A stretch of DNA of 6,191 nt from Cytophagales bacterium (GTDB lineage: Bacteria; Bacteroidota; Bacteroidia; Cytophagales; Cyclobacteriaceae): positions 1-6,191 of the forward strand of contig DNZD01000383.1 of the NCBI GenBank assembly GCA_003504855.1, in the 5' to 3' direction. This document shows positions 1 through 6,191 of this stretch, in pieces. Both the position numbers and the translations under genes were made by a program. The notes under the pieces were generated by a model. The model saw nothing but the letters and a program-made list of their open reading frames with translations, was not told where the DNA came from and ran no database searches. Within the stretch, counting starts at the first letter, position 1. Every line of letters begins with the position of its first letter.

Positions 1-245
<245 letters not shown>

Positions 246-269
246 TTTCAAAACTTTCCGATCTTAGCA

Positions 270-285
270 CATTCCTCAGGGAATG
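270..285 (+). terminator. Small hairpin after guaB, possible weak terminator
   Basis: CATTCC and GGAATG form a perfect 6-base-pair stem around a TCAG loop in the short gap between guaB and the phosphatase gene. No uninterrupted T run follows, only the moderately T-rich ATTCTTATTACTT. It is therefore at best a weak or attenuating terminator. It ends 14 bases before the TTG start at 300, so it could instead affect translation of that gene. The gap contains no recognisable Bacteroidota promoter (no TAnnTTTG), which leaves open read-through from guaB. Confidence 0.2.
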
Positions 286-299
286 CAGATTCTTATTAC

Positions 300-2357
300 T
301 TGAAGACGAAAGCACTTATTCGCCTGGCCTTTCTGGCAGCCACCGCTGCCTGGCTGGTGATGGTATTTTCTGATGTTACCGTCATTTTTAGCGAACTGAA
401 GGGACTTACAGCTGACTCACCCTGGTTACCCAGGCTGATGCTTGACCTGTATGTAATCGGTCTCTACTATTACTACAAACTCAAGATTGAGCGGGATGAA
501 TCGCTCAACTTTACCGACTTGTTGTGGCGTGTTTTTGCTACAGGCCTTGTGGCCATAGTGATCTCTTTGGCCCTGCGGATGCTCGATTTTTTGCTGGGCG
601 CTACGAGCCTGGCATCCAATGTATTTTTTCTGGACATCGAATACCTGATCAACCTGGGATTGTTGATCAGCTTTCTCGTAGCTGCCGCGACATGCTGGAA
701 GCGATTGATTCTCTACCAAAAGTCGAAGTGGCTGATCCGCGGATGGTTGGTATTTGAATTGGCCCTCTTGCTCGTGTTGTTATCTGATAACCTCCGCTTT
801 CCCATCGATGAGTGGATCCTCACCACCATCAGTATTGTTACCGGCTTGCTGGCCCTGGTGTTATCGGCTAACATGAAGTGGGTAGCTTACCTCAACTTTA
901 AACAGAAATGGACCAGCCTGCTCTTGCTGTTGTTGTCCCTTTTTTACCTCGTCTACTTCCTGTTTACGGTCAATCGTTTTTCTGATCAAATCCGGATGCA
1001 GACTGAAGTATTTCTGGATTTCCCGGAACATATATTCAATGTGTACCTGTACTCTTTTGTGATGCTGTATAGTATCTTCTCCTTTCTCGTTATTCTCTTT
1101 AACCTGCCCACCTCGTCGGTATTCGAGCAAAAGTTGGAGGAGGTAGTTAATTTTCAGCGCATCAGTCAGTCGGTACAAACCGAACAGAATGAAGAGAGTG
1201 TTTATAAGATTTTACTTGAAAGCTCGGTAAGCTCTGTATTTGCAGATGCGGCGTGGCTGGAGATCAAGGGTGAGCAGGAGCAATCGAGACTTCAGACCTA
1301 TCAGATAACGGAAGGTGAGGCCGCCCGGATCAAGGAACACCTCGTTAACAAGAACATCAAAGGCATCCTGGATCAGGGCAGTGACCGTACACGCAACTTA
1401 TCAGATCACCTTCGTAGCCTGAAGGGAACGCGGTATCGGTCCTTGATGGCATTCCCTGTTCAGGTGAAAGGCGAGCGAATAGGCACCCTGGCACTGCTTA
1501 AAGAGTTGCCAGACGGCTTTAACAAAGAGATGATGCAGATCGTGTCGGCTTTCGCCAACCAGGCCGGTATTTCCATCGAAAACTTCAGGCTGTTGCGCGA
1601 GGCCATTCAAAATGAGCGCTACAAAGAAGAGCTGAAAATCGCCAAGACTGTTCAGAAGAGTTTGCTTCCGAATCGGCTTGAAACGGATGCTGATTTTGAA
1701 ATGGCTGCTTTTTCTGAATCAGCGGACGAAGTCGGGGGCGACTATTACGACACGTTGCGTATCAATGATCACCAGGTCGGGTTGATCATCGCTGACGTAT
1801 CGGGCAAAGGCACGACTGCGGCGTTTCACATGTCTCAGATGAAGGGGATTTTCCACAGCCTTGCCCAGCAAGGTCTTGATCCCAAGGAGTTCATGGTACG
1901 GGCAAACCGGGCGTTACGGTATTGCCTGGAGCGCGGTTCATTTATTTCAGCCACTTATTTTGTGGTGGATACCCGCGACAAAAAGATATTCTATTCACGC
2001 GCAGGTCATTGTCCAGTGCTGTGGTACCGTGCTGCCACCTCCAAACCTGAATACCTGGTTGACAAGGGTGCTGCTCTGGGCATGGTGAAAGGAAAGGAGT
2101 ATGAACAGATTGTCGAAGCCAACTGTTTTTCTTACGCAACCGGCGACGTCATGGTCTTATACACCGATGGCATTACCGAAGCCAAGAGCCCGCGGGGTGA
2201 GGAGTTTGGACTGGAATTGCTCGGGCGCACCATTGCTGAGGTGGCCATCCGAAGCCCGCGTGAAATTCAGGATCATTTGATCAAAAAACTGTATGAATAC
2301 ACGGGGACCGAAGAGATAGACGATGACTATACCGTTCTTATTGTAAAATTCAAATAA
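300..2357 (+). CDS. Membrane-bound GAF-SpoIIE (PP2C-type) serine phosphatase
   Basis: This 685-residue protein is the likely phosphatase of a partner-switching pathway, removing phosphate from the STAS protein encoded next to it. Residues 8-268 hold about eight hydrophobic segments (near 8-30, 44-60, 74-95, 115-132, 145-162, 172-190, 205-223, 247-268). A GAF-like sensor domain follows at about 286-428, then a helical linker, and the SpoIIE/PP2C catalytic domain at about 448-685. The catalytic domain starts with the typical AKTVQKSLLP. The metal-binding acids appear intact: D481 and D484 in GGDYYD, D499 in ADVSGKG, D623 in YTDGITEA, and the final DDDYTV at 674-679. RAGHCP (567-572) is also typical. 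The start is TTG, because the frame is open back to the guaB stop and holds no earlier start codon, and the resulting basic MKTK leads directly into the first membrane segment. The first in-frame ATG (360) would cut into that segment. The ligand of the membrane and GAF parts cannot be told from sequence. Confidence 0.93.
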   Translation: MKTKALIRLAFLAATAAWLVMVFSDVTVIFSELKGLTADSPWLPRLMLDLYVIGLYYYYKLKIERDESLNFTDLLWRVFATGLVAIVISLALRMLDFLLGATSLASNVFFLDIEYLINLGLLISFLVAAATCWKRLILYQKSKWLIRGWLVFELALLLVLLSDNLRFPIDEWILTTISIVTGLLALVLSANMKWVAYLNFKQKWTSLLLLLLSLFYLVYFLFTVNRFSDQIRMQTEVFLDFPEHIFNVYLYSFVMLYSIFSFLVILFNLPTSSVFEQKLEEVVNFQRISQSVQTEQNEESVYKILLESSVSSVFADAAWLEIKGEQEQSRLQTYQITEGEAARIKEHLVNKNIKGILDQGSDRTRNLSDHLRSLKGTRYRSLMAFPVQVKGERIGTLALLKELPDGFNKEMMQIVSAFANQAGISIENFRLLREAIQNERYKEELKIAKTVQKSLLPNRLETDADFEMAAFSESADEVGGDYYDTLRINDHQVGLIIADVSGKGTTAAFHMSQMKGIFHSLAQQGLDPKEFMVRANRALRYCLERGSFISATYFVVDTRDKKIFYSRAGHCPVLWYRAATSKPEYLVDKGAALGMVKGKEYEQIVEANCFSYATGDVMVLYTDGITEAKSPRGEEFGLELLGRTIAEVAIRSPREIQDHLIKKLYEYTGTEEIDDDYTVLIVKFK

Positions 2358-2401
2358 ATAAAGTTAGATCAACCAATACCAACCAACCTCGTTACAATAC
2401 T

Positions 2402-2752
2402 ATGGTACACATCAAGCGATTACAGGAAGATGGAACCGAACTACTGGCAGTGGTGGGTGAAATCGACGCCAGTTCCTCCATTGAGTTGGACCTGGCGATT
2501 GCCAAGAGTGTGGGTGAGGGAGCGAGGAAGATTCTGATTGACTGTAGTGCGTTAGAATATATTTCTTCCGCCGGGTTGGGGGTCTTTATGTCTTATATCG
2601 AAGAGTTTCAGGAAAAGAAGATTGTGATGGTGTTGTTTGGTATGAAGGAGAAGGTGGCGAATACGTTTCAGATCCTGGGTCTGGCGGACTTGTTGCATAT
2701 CCGGGTGACCAAGCAGGAGGCTAAGCAATTGGCAAATGAATTATCAGTATAA
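2402..2752 (+). CDS. STAS-domain anti-anti-sigma-factor-type protein (SpoIIAA/RsbV family)
   Basis: This 116-residue cytoplasmic protein is one STAS domain with no extra domains, the same length class as SpoIIAA (117) and RsbV. In this family the unphosphorylated form binds the partner kinase and releases the kinase's target; phosphorylation of one serine cancels this. The family features are VVGEIDASSS near the N-terminus, ILIDCSALEYISSAGLGV at 44-61, and the later GMKEKVANTFQILGLADLL segment. By alignment to the SpoIIAA DSSG motif, S56 is the phosphorylation site. The usual preceding Asp is Ser55 and the usual following Ser is Ala57, a variant found in many STAS proteins. The ATG start is the only plausible one, 44 bases after the phosphatase stop, with no clear Shine-Dalgarno sequence. 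Its end overlaps the kinase gene by 17 bases, suggesting coupled translation and balanced amounts. Confidence 0.93.
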   Translation: MVHIKRLQEDGTELLAVVGEIDASSSIELDLAIAKSVGEGARKILIDCSALEYISSAGLGVFMSYIEEFQEKKIVMVLFGMKEKVANTFQILGLADLLHIRVTKQEAKQLANELSV

Positions 2753-3149
2753 AATCGGCTGCAGTCTCGAAAACCTGAAAGGGGTGCGTGATTTCGTAAG
2801 GAAATCATTGCGAGGCACTGTCGTGTCTGATGTAGTGCTCAATGAAATTATTCTAGCGCTTGATGAGATGTGTTCTAACCTGATGATCCATGCTCACCAG
2901 TGCAATCCAGACCATGTGCTTGAAGTGCACATCGAAACAAAGTCACAGGGGCAACTGATTTTTGAGATTATGGACGAAGGAGAAATGTTTGACATCAATC
3001 GCTTTGAAGAGCCGGCCATTAATAATCTTATTCACACTAAACGCAAAGGTGGATTGGGCATCCGCCTGGTAAAGTCAATCATGGACAGCGTTACCTACGT
3101 TCACCGAAATGGTCGTAATGTGTGCGTCCTCACCAAGAAAGTGGGATAA
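2736..3149 (+). CDS. RsbW/SpoIIAB-type HATPase serine kinase (anti-sigma-type)
   Basis: This 137-residue protein is a stand-alone GHKL ATPase domain similar in size to SpoIIAB. Such proteins phosphorylate the STAS partner and sequester a target, classically a sigma factor. The N box is LALDEMCSNLMIHAH, with E44 as candidate catalytic base and N48 as the Mg2+-binding residue. The G1 box is MDEGEMFD (D80, G82) and the G2 region is KGGLGIRLVKSIMD (G105, G106, G108). All nucleotide-binding motifs look intact. The ATG lies within the end of the STAS gene and the reading frame ends in TAA. What it controls is unknown: no sigma factor or other candidate target is encoded here. An alternative is that it is an anti-sigma-like kinase whose target is a non-sigma protein. 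Confidence 0.92.
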   Translation: MNYQYKIGCSLENLKGVRDFVRKSLRGTVVSDVVLNEIILALDEMCSNLMIHAHQCNPDHVLEVHIETKSQGQLIFEIMDEGEMFDINRFEEPAINNLIHTKRKGGLGIRLVKSIMDSVTYVHRNGRNVCVLTKKVG

Positions 3150-3156
3150 AGCAATC

Positions 3157-3188
3157 TTTGGCTATCCGTTGCCAGACTCGTATTTTTG
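3157..3188 (+). promoter_or_regulatory. Bacteroidota-type promoter for the chaperone operon
   Basis: TTTG at 3157-3160 (-33 element) and TATTTTTG at 3181-3188 (-7 element, matching TAnnTTTG at every fixed position) are separated by 20 bases. This fits the known Bacteroides/Flavobacterium housekeeping sigma consensus. The predicted transcript starts about 4-8 bases downstream, leaving a short leader before the GTG at 3211. The site lies wholly in the 61-base gap after the kinase gene, so the PPIase-lipoprotein-surA unit can probably be transcribed independently of the signalling genes. The site also supports GTG 3211 as the start, because a start further upstream would precede transcription from this promoter. 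Confidence 0.7.
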
Positions 3189-3210
3189 CACGTTTTTAAC
3201 CTTACAATTC

Positions 3211-5070
3211 GTGCGAAGCGTTCCCTTTATCCTGTTGATGGCTGTGCTTGGTTCCGCACAAGCGCAAAACAAATCCTCCGAAGAGAACAGGGTCCTGTTT
3301 ACCGTCAAGGATGAACCAGTGACCACCGGCGAATTCATTTATCTCTATAAGAAGAACACGCTCAAGCCAGAGGACTTTACTGAATCAAAGATCAATAACT
3401 ATCTCGACCTGCTGGTCAATTTCAAGCTGAAGGTTACAGAGGCGCGCGCGCGCGGATTGGACACGACACGTGCTTTTAGGAAAGAATTTCAATCATACCG
3501 CGAGGAGGTACGTAAGCCATATCAGGCACGCAAAGAGGATATTGAACGTCTTACCCGTGAAGCCTATCAGCGCCTGGGTGAAGAAGTGAGGGCTTCACAT
3601 ATTCTTGTCCTGGTCAAGCCGGATGCGGCACCCGTCGATACCGTTACGGCCTATGCAAAGATCACGGCCCTCCGCAACCGGATTTTGGCTGGCGAAGACT
3701 TTAATACGGTAGCCTCGATGGCGTCTGAAGACAACTCGGCCAAAATGAACCGGGGCGACCTTGGATACTTTTCTGCGTTGCAGATGGTCTATCCATTTGA
3801 GGAGGCTGCCTTCACCTTACCGGTCGGCAAGGTATCAGCACCGGTGAGAACGCGATTCGGGTATCACATCGTGCTTGTAACAGATCGAAGACCTGCCCGG
3901 GGTGAAGTAGAAGTTGCGCATTTGATGCTGCGCACAACCGGTGCCGACGACAAAAAGGTCAAGGACAAGATATTTGAAATTGAAGCCCAATTGAAAGCAG
4001 GCAGAGCTTGGGATGACCTTTGCAAAGAATACTCGGAAGATCCGGCAACCAAAAACAGTGGAGGAAAGCTGCGCCCATTTGGAATTGGTGCGTTGGTCAG
4101 CGTACCCGAGTTTGAAGCGGCAGCCTTTTCTCTCAAGGAACCTGGACAGGTTTCAGATCCGGTGAAAACAGCATATGGCTGGCATTTGTTGAAGTTGATA
4201 CGCAAAATACCCCTCGCGCCTTTTGCAGACCTGGAAGCAAGTCTGCGTCAGAAAGTAAGTCGTGATGAACGTGTGCAGTTGGCGGACAAACACCGCCGTG
4301 AGCAGGAAAAGAGGAATCAAGGCTATACAGAATCAAAGGACACCAAACAGCAGGTATTTGTATTGGCTGATACAAGTCTCACCAAGGGACATTGGAAGTT
4401 CACGGGCGATGACGTGCTGCGCAACAAGACCCTGTTCTCATTTGGCACTTCTCCAGTCACAGTGAAAGAGTTTGTTGACTTTGTCCGACAGAATCAGAAG
4501 GCCAATGCCATGAGTCCCGGGGAATACCTGCAGCAATTGATGGACCAGATGGTTGATGCCAGGCTTGGACAATTGGAAGAGCAGCGCCTCGTGCATAGTC
4601 ATCCTGAACTAGGACGGTTACTCAGAGAATATGAAGAAGGTATCTTGCTGTTTACCATCATGGAAAAGGAAATCTGGACGCATGTACCTACAGACACCAT
4701 GGTGCTTATGGCTTTCTATGAGGCCAATAAGAGCAAGTATCAGGCGGGAGAGCGCTTGCGGGCACGACTTTTCTCTTCCACGGATAAGGGTTTTATGGAT
4801 CAAATGGATCAGCGTATTTCCCGGGGCGACTCATTGAGGCAGGACGATCTGGCCAGGTTTAAAGCCGTGATCCCTTTTCGCAATTACCAGCGTGGCGACA
4901 ACAAAGCAGTTGACAAGGTGTCATGGGTAATTGGTGTGCACCGTACTGAAGTAGATGGAACCGAGTATCTTGTGGAGGTTGAGCGCCTCTTACCTGCCGG
5001 TATTCGTCCATTAGGAGAAGCCAGGGCACAGGTGCTTGCCGACTTTCAGGACAAACAGGAAAAGATCTGA
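3211..5070 (+). CDS. Secreted two-parvulin peptidyl-prolyl isomerase, apparently shortened by an in-frame TGA
   Basis: This 619-residue periplasmic foldase/chaperone (PpiC/SurA-like) should isomerise prolines and assist envelope proteins. GTG 3211 is chosen because it gives a compact signal peptide, MRSVPFILLMAVLGSAQA, cleaved before Q19. Residues 28-120 are a SurA-like helical chaperone region. Parvulin domain 1 (about 123-225) has RASHILV with H130, QMVYPF with M192 and F196, and FGYHIV with H219, so it looks active. Parvulin domain 2 (about 231-330) has VAHLML with H237, YSEDPATKNSGG, and YGWHLL with H325. The usual substrate-pocket methionine there seems to be S297, so its activity is less certain. 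Residues 395-619 form a further chaperone-like region including EYEEGILLF (473-481). The frame stops at TGA 5068-5070 right after QEKI, but the expected family tail continues in the same frame downstream (see next entry). The protein may therefore lack its last 28 residues. Confidence 0.9.
   Translation: MRSVPFILLMAVLGSAQAQNKSSEENRVLFTVKDEPVTTGEFIYLYKKNTLKPEDFTESKINNYLDLLVNFKLKVTEARARGLDTTRAFRKEFQSYREEVRKPYQARKEDIERLTREAYQRLGEEVRASHILVLVKPDAAPVDTVTAYAKITALRNRILAGEDFNTVASMASEDNSAKMNRGDLGYFSALQMVYPFEEAAFTLPVGKVSAPVRTRFGYHIVLVTDRRPARGEVEVAHLMLRTTGADDKKVKDKIFEIEAQLKAGRAWDDLCKEYSEDPATKNSGGKLRPFGIGALVSVPEFEAAAFSLKEPGQVSDPVKTAYGWHLLKLIRKIPLAPFADLEASLRQKVSRDERVQLADKHRREQEKRNQGYTESKDTKQQVFVLADTSLTKGHWKFTGDDVLRNKTLFSFGTSPVTVKEFVDFVRQNQKANAMSPGEYLQQLMDQMVDARLGQLEEQRLVHSHPELGRLLREYEEGILLFTIMEKEIWTHVPTDTMVLMAFYEANKSKYQAGERLRARLFSSTDKGFMDQMDQRISRGDSLRQDDLARFKAVIPFRNYQRGDNKAVDKVSWVIGVHRTEVDGTEYLVEVERLLPAGIRPLGEARAQVLADFQDKQEKI
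3442..3454 (+). repeat. Alternating GC tract inside the PPIase gene
   Basis: Thirteen bases of strictly alternating G and C encode the ARAR part of EARARGLD. The tract is short and in frame. It could be a minor replication or sequencing slippage site, but the protein reads normally on both sides, so no frameshift is present here. Confidence 0.5.
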
Positions 5071-5154
5071 CTGAATCAATTGAGAGAAAAATACCCCGTT
5101 AAGATCAATAAGAAGAATCAGAAATCCGTTATACGGGAATTGACACAAAAGTGA
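5068..5154 (+). other. In-frame TGA at a tryptophan position, followed by the intact PPIase C-terminal tail
   Basis: After TGA 5068-5070 the PPIase frame stays open for 27 codons (5071-5151) and closes at TGA 5152-5154. The encoded tail begins LNQLREKYPVKINKK. Bacteroidota PPIases of this kind commonly end with a pattern like LEKEWIKELRKKYPVKVN, so the alignment is QEKI-stop-LNQLREKYPVKIN and the stop falls on the conserved Trp. A single G-to-A change at 5070 (TGG to TGA) explains it. The closing TGA overlaps the GTG of the next gene as GTGA, a usual arrangement for coupled genes, which supports 5154 as the ancestral end. The stop is followed by C (UGA-C), generally the weakest UGA context. 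Whether this is a real mutation, a read error or functional readthrough cannot be decided here. Confidence 0.8.
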
Positions 5155-6056
5155 AGAAGCAGTTTGTACATACGTCTATAGTTTGGGTGGTCCTCATCGC
5201 TGTTGTCTTTTGGTTACAGGGGTGTGACCTGATCAAAAGAAAGAAAGATGAAGGCAGCCAGACACCTTCGCGAAAGGCTGTGGCCCGTGTCTATGATAAA
5301 TATCTTTATCAGGATGAATTGATTGGCCTGGTTGATCAGAGTTCTACGGCGGATGACAGCGCAGCCCGGATAACAACTTACATCAACAGTTGGATCCGGA
5401 AGCAGTTGCTGATCAGCGAAGCCATGAAGAAGATCAACATTAACCAGGCAGAAGTAGAACGAAAAGTACTGGATTATCGCTACAGCCTGATTGGATTTGA
5501 GTATCAGAACTATTACATCACGCAGCACCTCAGCGCCAAGGATAGTATTAGTGATAAAGCGATCGAAACTTATTACAAGGCCCATGTCGATAATTTTATC
5601 CTCAAGCAGAATATAGTGCAGGGAACCTATATCAAAGTTCCCAAGTCGGCGCCACGAACAAATAAGGTGAAGGAGATGCTCTTTTCCCATAAGGAAAAGG
5701 ACCAGGGTGAACTGAAGTCCTATTGCCTTAGTTTTTCAGTGGCTTATCACCTGAGCGATAGCAGTTGGATTGAGTTCGACAAGCTGGTGGTGAACTCACC
5801 CATTGCGGAAATCCCCAATAAGATTCAGTTTCTCAAAACGAATCCTTACTATGAAACCACCGACGGTGAATTCCTCTATTTCCTGAAAGTCGCTGCTTAC
5901 CAGATTTCTGACAATATTTCCCCCCTGGAATTCGTGAAAGAAGACATCCGGAATATTCTCTTAAACAAAAGAAAAGTGGAACTTGCGAGGGCGCTCGAAG
6001 ACGAAGTGTACGAAAATGCAGTCAAACAACAGAATTTCGAAATATTTGATCATTAG
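5151..6056 (+). CDS. Lipoprotein resembling a PPIase, with a degenerate parvulin-like domain
   Basis: This 301-residue envelope lipoprotein sits between two PPIase genes and resembles their family. Its GTG start gives MKKQ, a hydrophobic stretch (9-21) and the lipobox LQGC with C25 as lipidation site. The mature start, DLIKRKKDEG, is basic and lacks the acidic cluster tied to surface export in several Bacteroidota, so it probably faces the periplasm (inference). Residues 70-150 look like the helical SurA N-domain, including a YINSWIRKQLLISEAMKK segment. Residues 153-255 keep a parvulin-like layout, but the catalytic histidines are missing: GTYIKV stands where ASHILV is expected, and FLYFLKV where GYHIVLV is expected. 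It therefore likely acts as a chaperone or scaffold, not an isomerase. The C-terminal SPLEFVKEDIRNILLNKRK is the family's closing helix. The start overlaps a TGA of the PPIase frame (GTGA), and the end overlaps surA by 41 bases. Confidence 0.85.
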   Translation: MKKQFVHTSIVWVVLIAVVFWLQGCDLIKRKKDEGSQTPSRKAVARVYDKYLYQDELIGLVDQSSTADDSAARITTYINSWIRKQLLISEAMKKININQAEVERKVLDYRYSLIGFEYQNYYITQHLSAKDSISDKAIETYYKAHVDNFILKQNIVQGTYIKVPKSAPRTNKVKEMLFSHKEKDQGELKSYCLSFSVAYHLSDSSWIEFDKLVVNSPIAEIPNKIQFLKTNPYYETTDGEFLYFLKVAAYQISDNISPLEFVKEDIRNILLNKRKVELARALEDEVYENAVKQQNFEIFDH

Positions 6057-6191
6057 CCTCCTGTTGCTCGGGGGGTGGCAGGTGGCTGTGGCGCAGGAAG
6101 CTAAGGGTTTCGTGGCCGACAAAATCATTGCCAAGATCGACAATTACATCATCCTCAAATCCGAGTTGGAGGGTGCTTATCAGAATTATTT
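6016..6191 (+). CDS. surA: SurA-type periplasmic chaperone/PPIase, N-terminal part (3' end outside window)
   Basis: The first 58 codons of a secreted SurA-family protein run off the window end. From ATG 6016 the product starts MQSNNRISKYLIISLLLLGG, a clear signal peptide with a basic n-region and leucine-rich core, probably cleaved after VAVA before QE (residue 27). The mature start VADKIIAKIDNYIILKSELE is the usual beginning of SurA N-terminal domains, where the strand 'I-A-x-I/V-(G/D)-x-x-x-I-L-x-S-(D/E)' is followed by the first chaperone helix. SurA escorts unfolded outer-membrane proteins to the BAM complex. The parvulin domains would lie beyond the window. The start is inside the lipoprotein gene in another frame; a later start at the in-frame TTG 6046 would remove the basic n-region and is less likely. 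Confidence 0.87.
   Translation, partial: MQSNNRISKYLIISLLLLGGWQVAVAQEAKGFVADKIIAKIDNYIILKSELEGAYQNY

Noticed and set aside
2371..2388. Repeated AACCAA/ACCAACC units before the STAS gene.
   Set aside because: The units are very short and irregular, in a 44-base gap, with no symmetry or promoter elements; this is likely low-complexity spacer.
3144..3167. Imperfect inverted repeat GGATA...TATCC with inner AAAG/CTTT over the kinase stop codon.
   Set aside because: The stem is bulged and AT-rich with no T run after it, and it overlaps the -33 element, so it is not convincing as a terminator or operator.
3109..3210. A longer PPIase start at 3109, overlapping the kinase gene.
   Set aside because: The added 34 residues are not a signal peptide and overlap the conserved end of the kinase. 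A good signal peptide and a promoter both place the start at GTG 3211.
5068..5070. General reassignment of UGA to tryptophan in this organism.
   Set aside because: All tryptophans in the other genes use TGG, no other gene here has an in-frame TGA, and a global change would also read through the TGA at 5152. The event is limited to one codon.
5214..5690. Antisense open frame of 158 codons opposite the lipoprotein gene.
   Set aside because: The product has no recognisable domain and lies opposite a well-supported gene, so it is a frame shadow. The same holds for the antisense frames at 426-719, 861-1178 and 3864-4205.

Overview
The window looks like a chromosomal segment of a Bacteroidota bacterium, probably of the Cytophagales type; the phylum is a firm inference and the order is a guess. 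Three things point there: a guaB-to-periplasmic-chaperone gene order (parvulin PPIase, PPIase-like lipoprotein, SurA), a textbook Bacteroidota promoter (TTTG, 20 bases, TATTTTTG), and weak or absent Shine-Dalgarno sequences. All genes read on the + strand and are packed tightly.

Layout: the 3' end of guaB (IMP dehydrogenase) occupies 1-245. Next comes a three-gene partner-switching module. It consists of a membrane-anchored GAF-SpoIIE phosphatase (300-2357), a STAS anti-anti-sigma-type protein (2402-2752) and an RsbW/SpoIIAB-type ATPase kinase (2736-3149, overlapping the STAS gene by 17 bases). A promoter at 3157-3188 then opens a second unit of envelope chaperones. These are a secreted two-parvulin PPIase (3211-5070), a lipoprotein resembling a PPIase with a degenerate catalytic domain (5151-6056), and the first 58 codons of surA (6016 to the window end, overlapping the lipoprotein gene by 41 bases).

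How they work together: in the first unit the phosphatase should dephosphorylate the STAS protein in response to a signal sensed by its membrane or GAF part. The kinase should phosphorylate the STAS protein and hold an unknown target. No sigma factor or other target is encoded here. The second unit should help outer-membrane and secreted proteins cross and fold in the periplasm.

The most notable observation is in the PPIase gene. Its reading frame stops at a TGA (5068-5070), but the same frame continues without a stop for 27 more codons. That continuation encodes what looks like the normal C-terminal tail of this family, and it ends at a TGA (5152-5154) forming a GTGA overlap with the next start codon. 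The internal TGA sits exactly where the family normally has tryptophan (TGG). This is a one-base nonsense change, a sequencing error, or a leaky UGA-C stop that could be read through.
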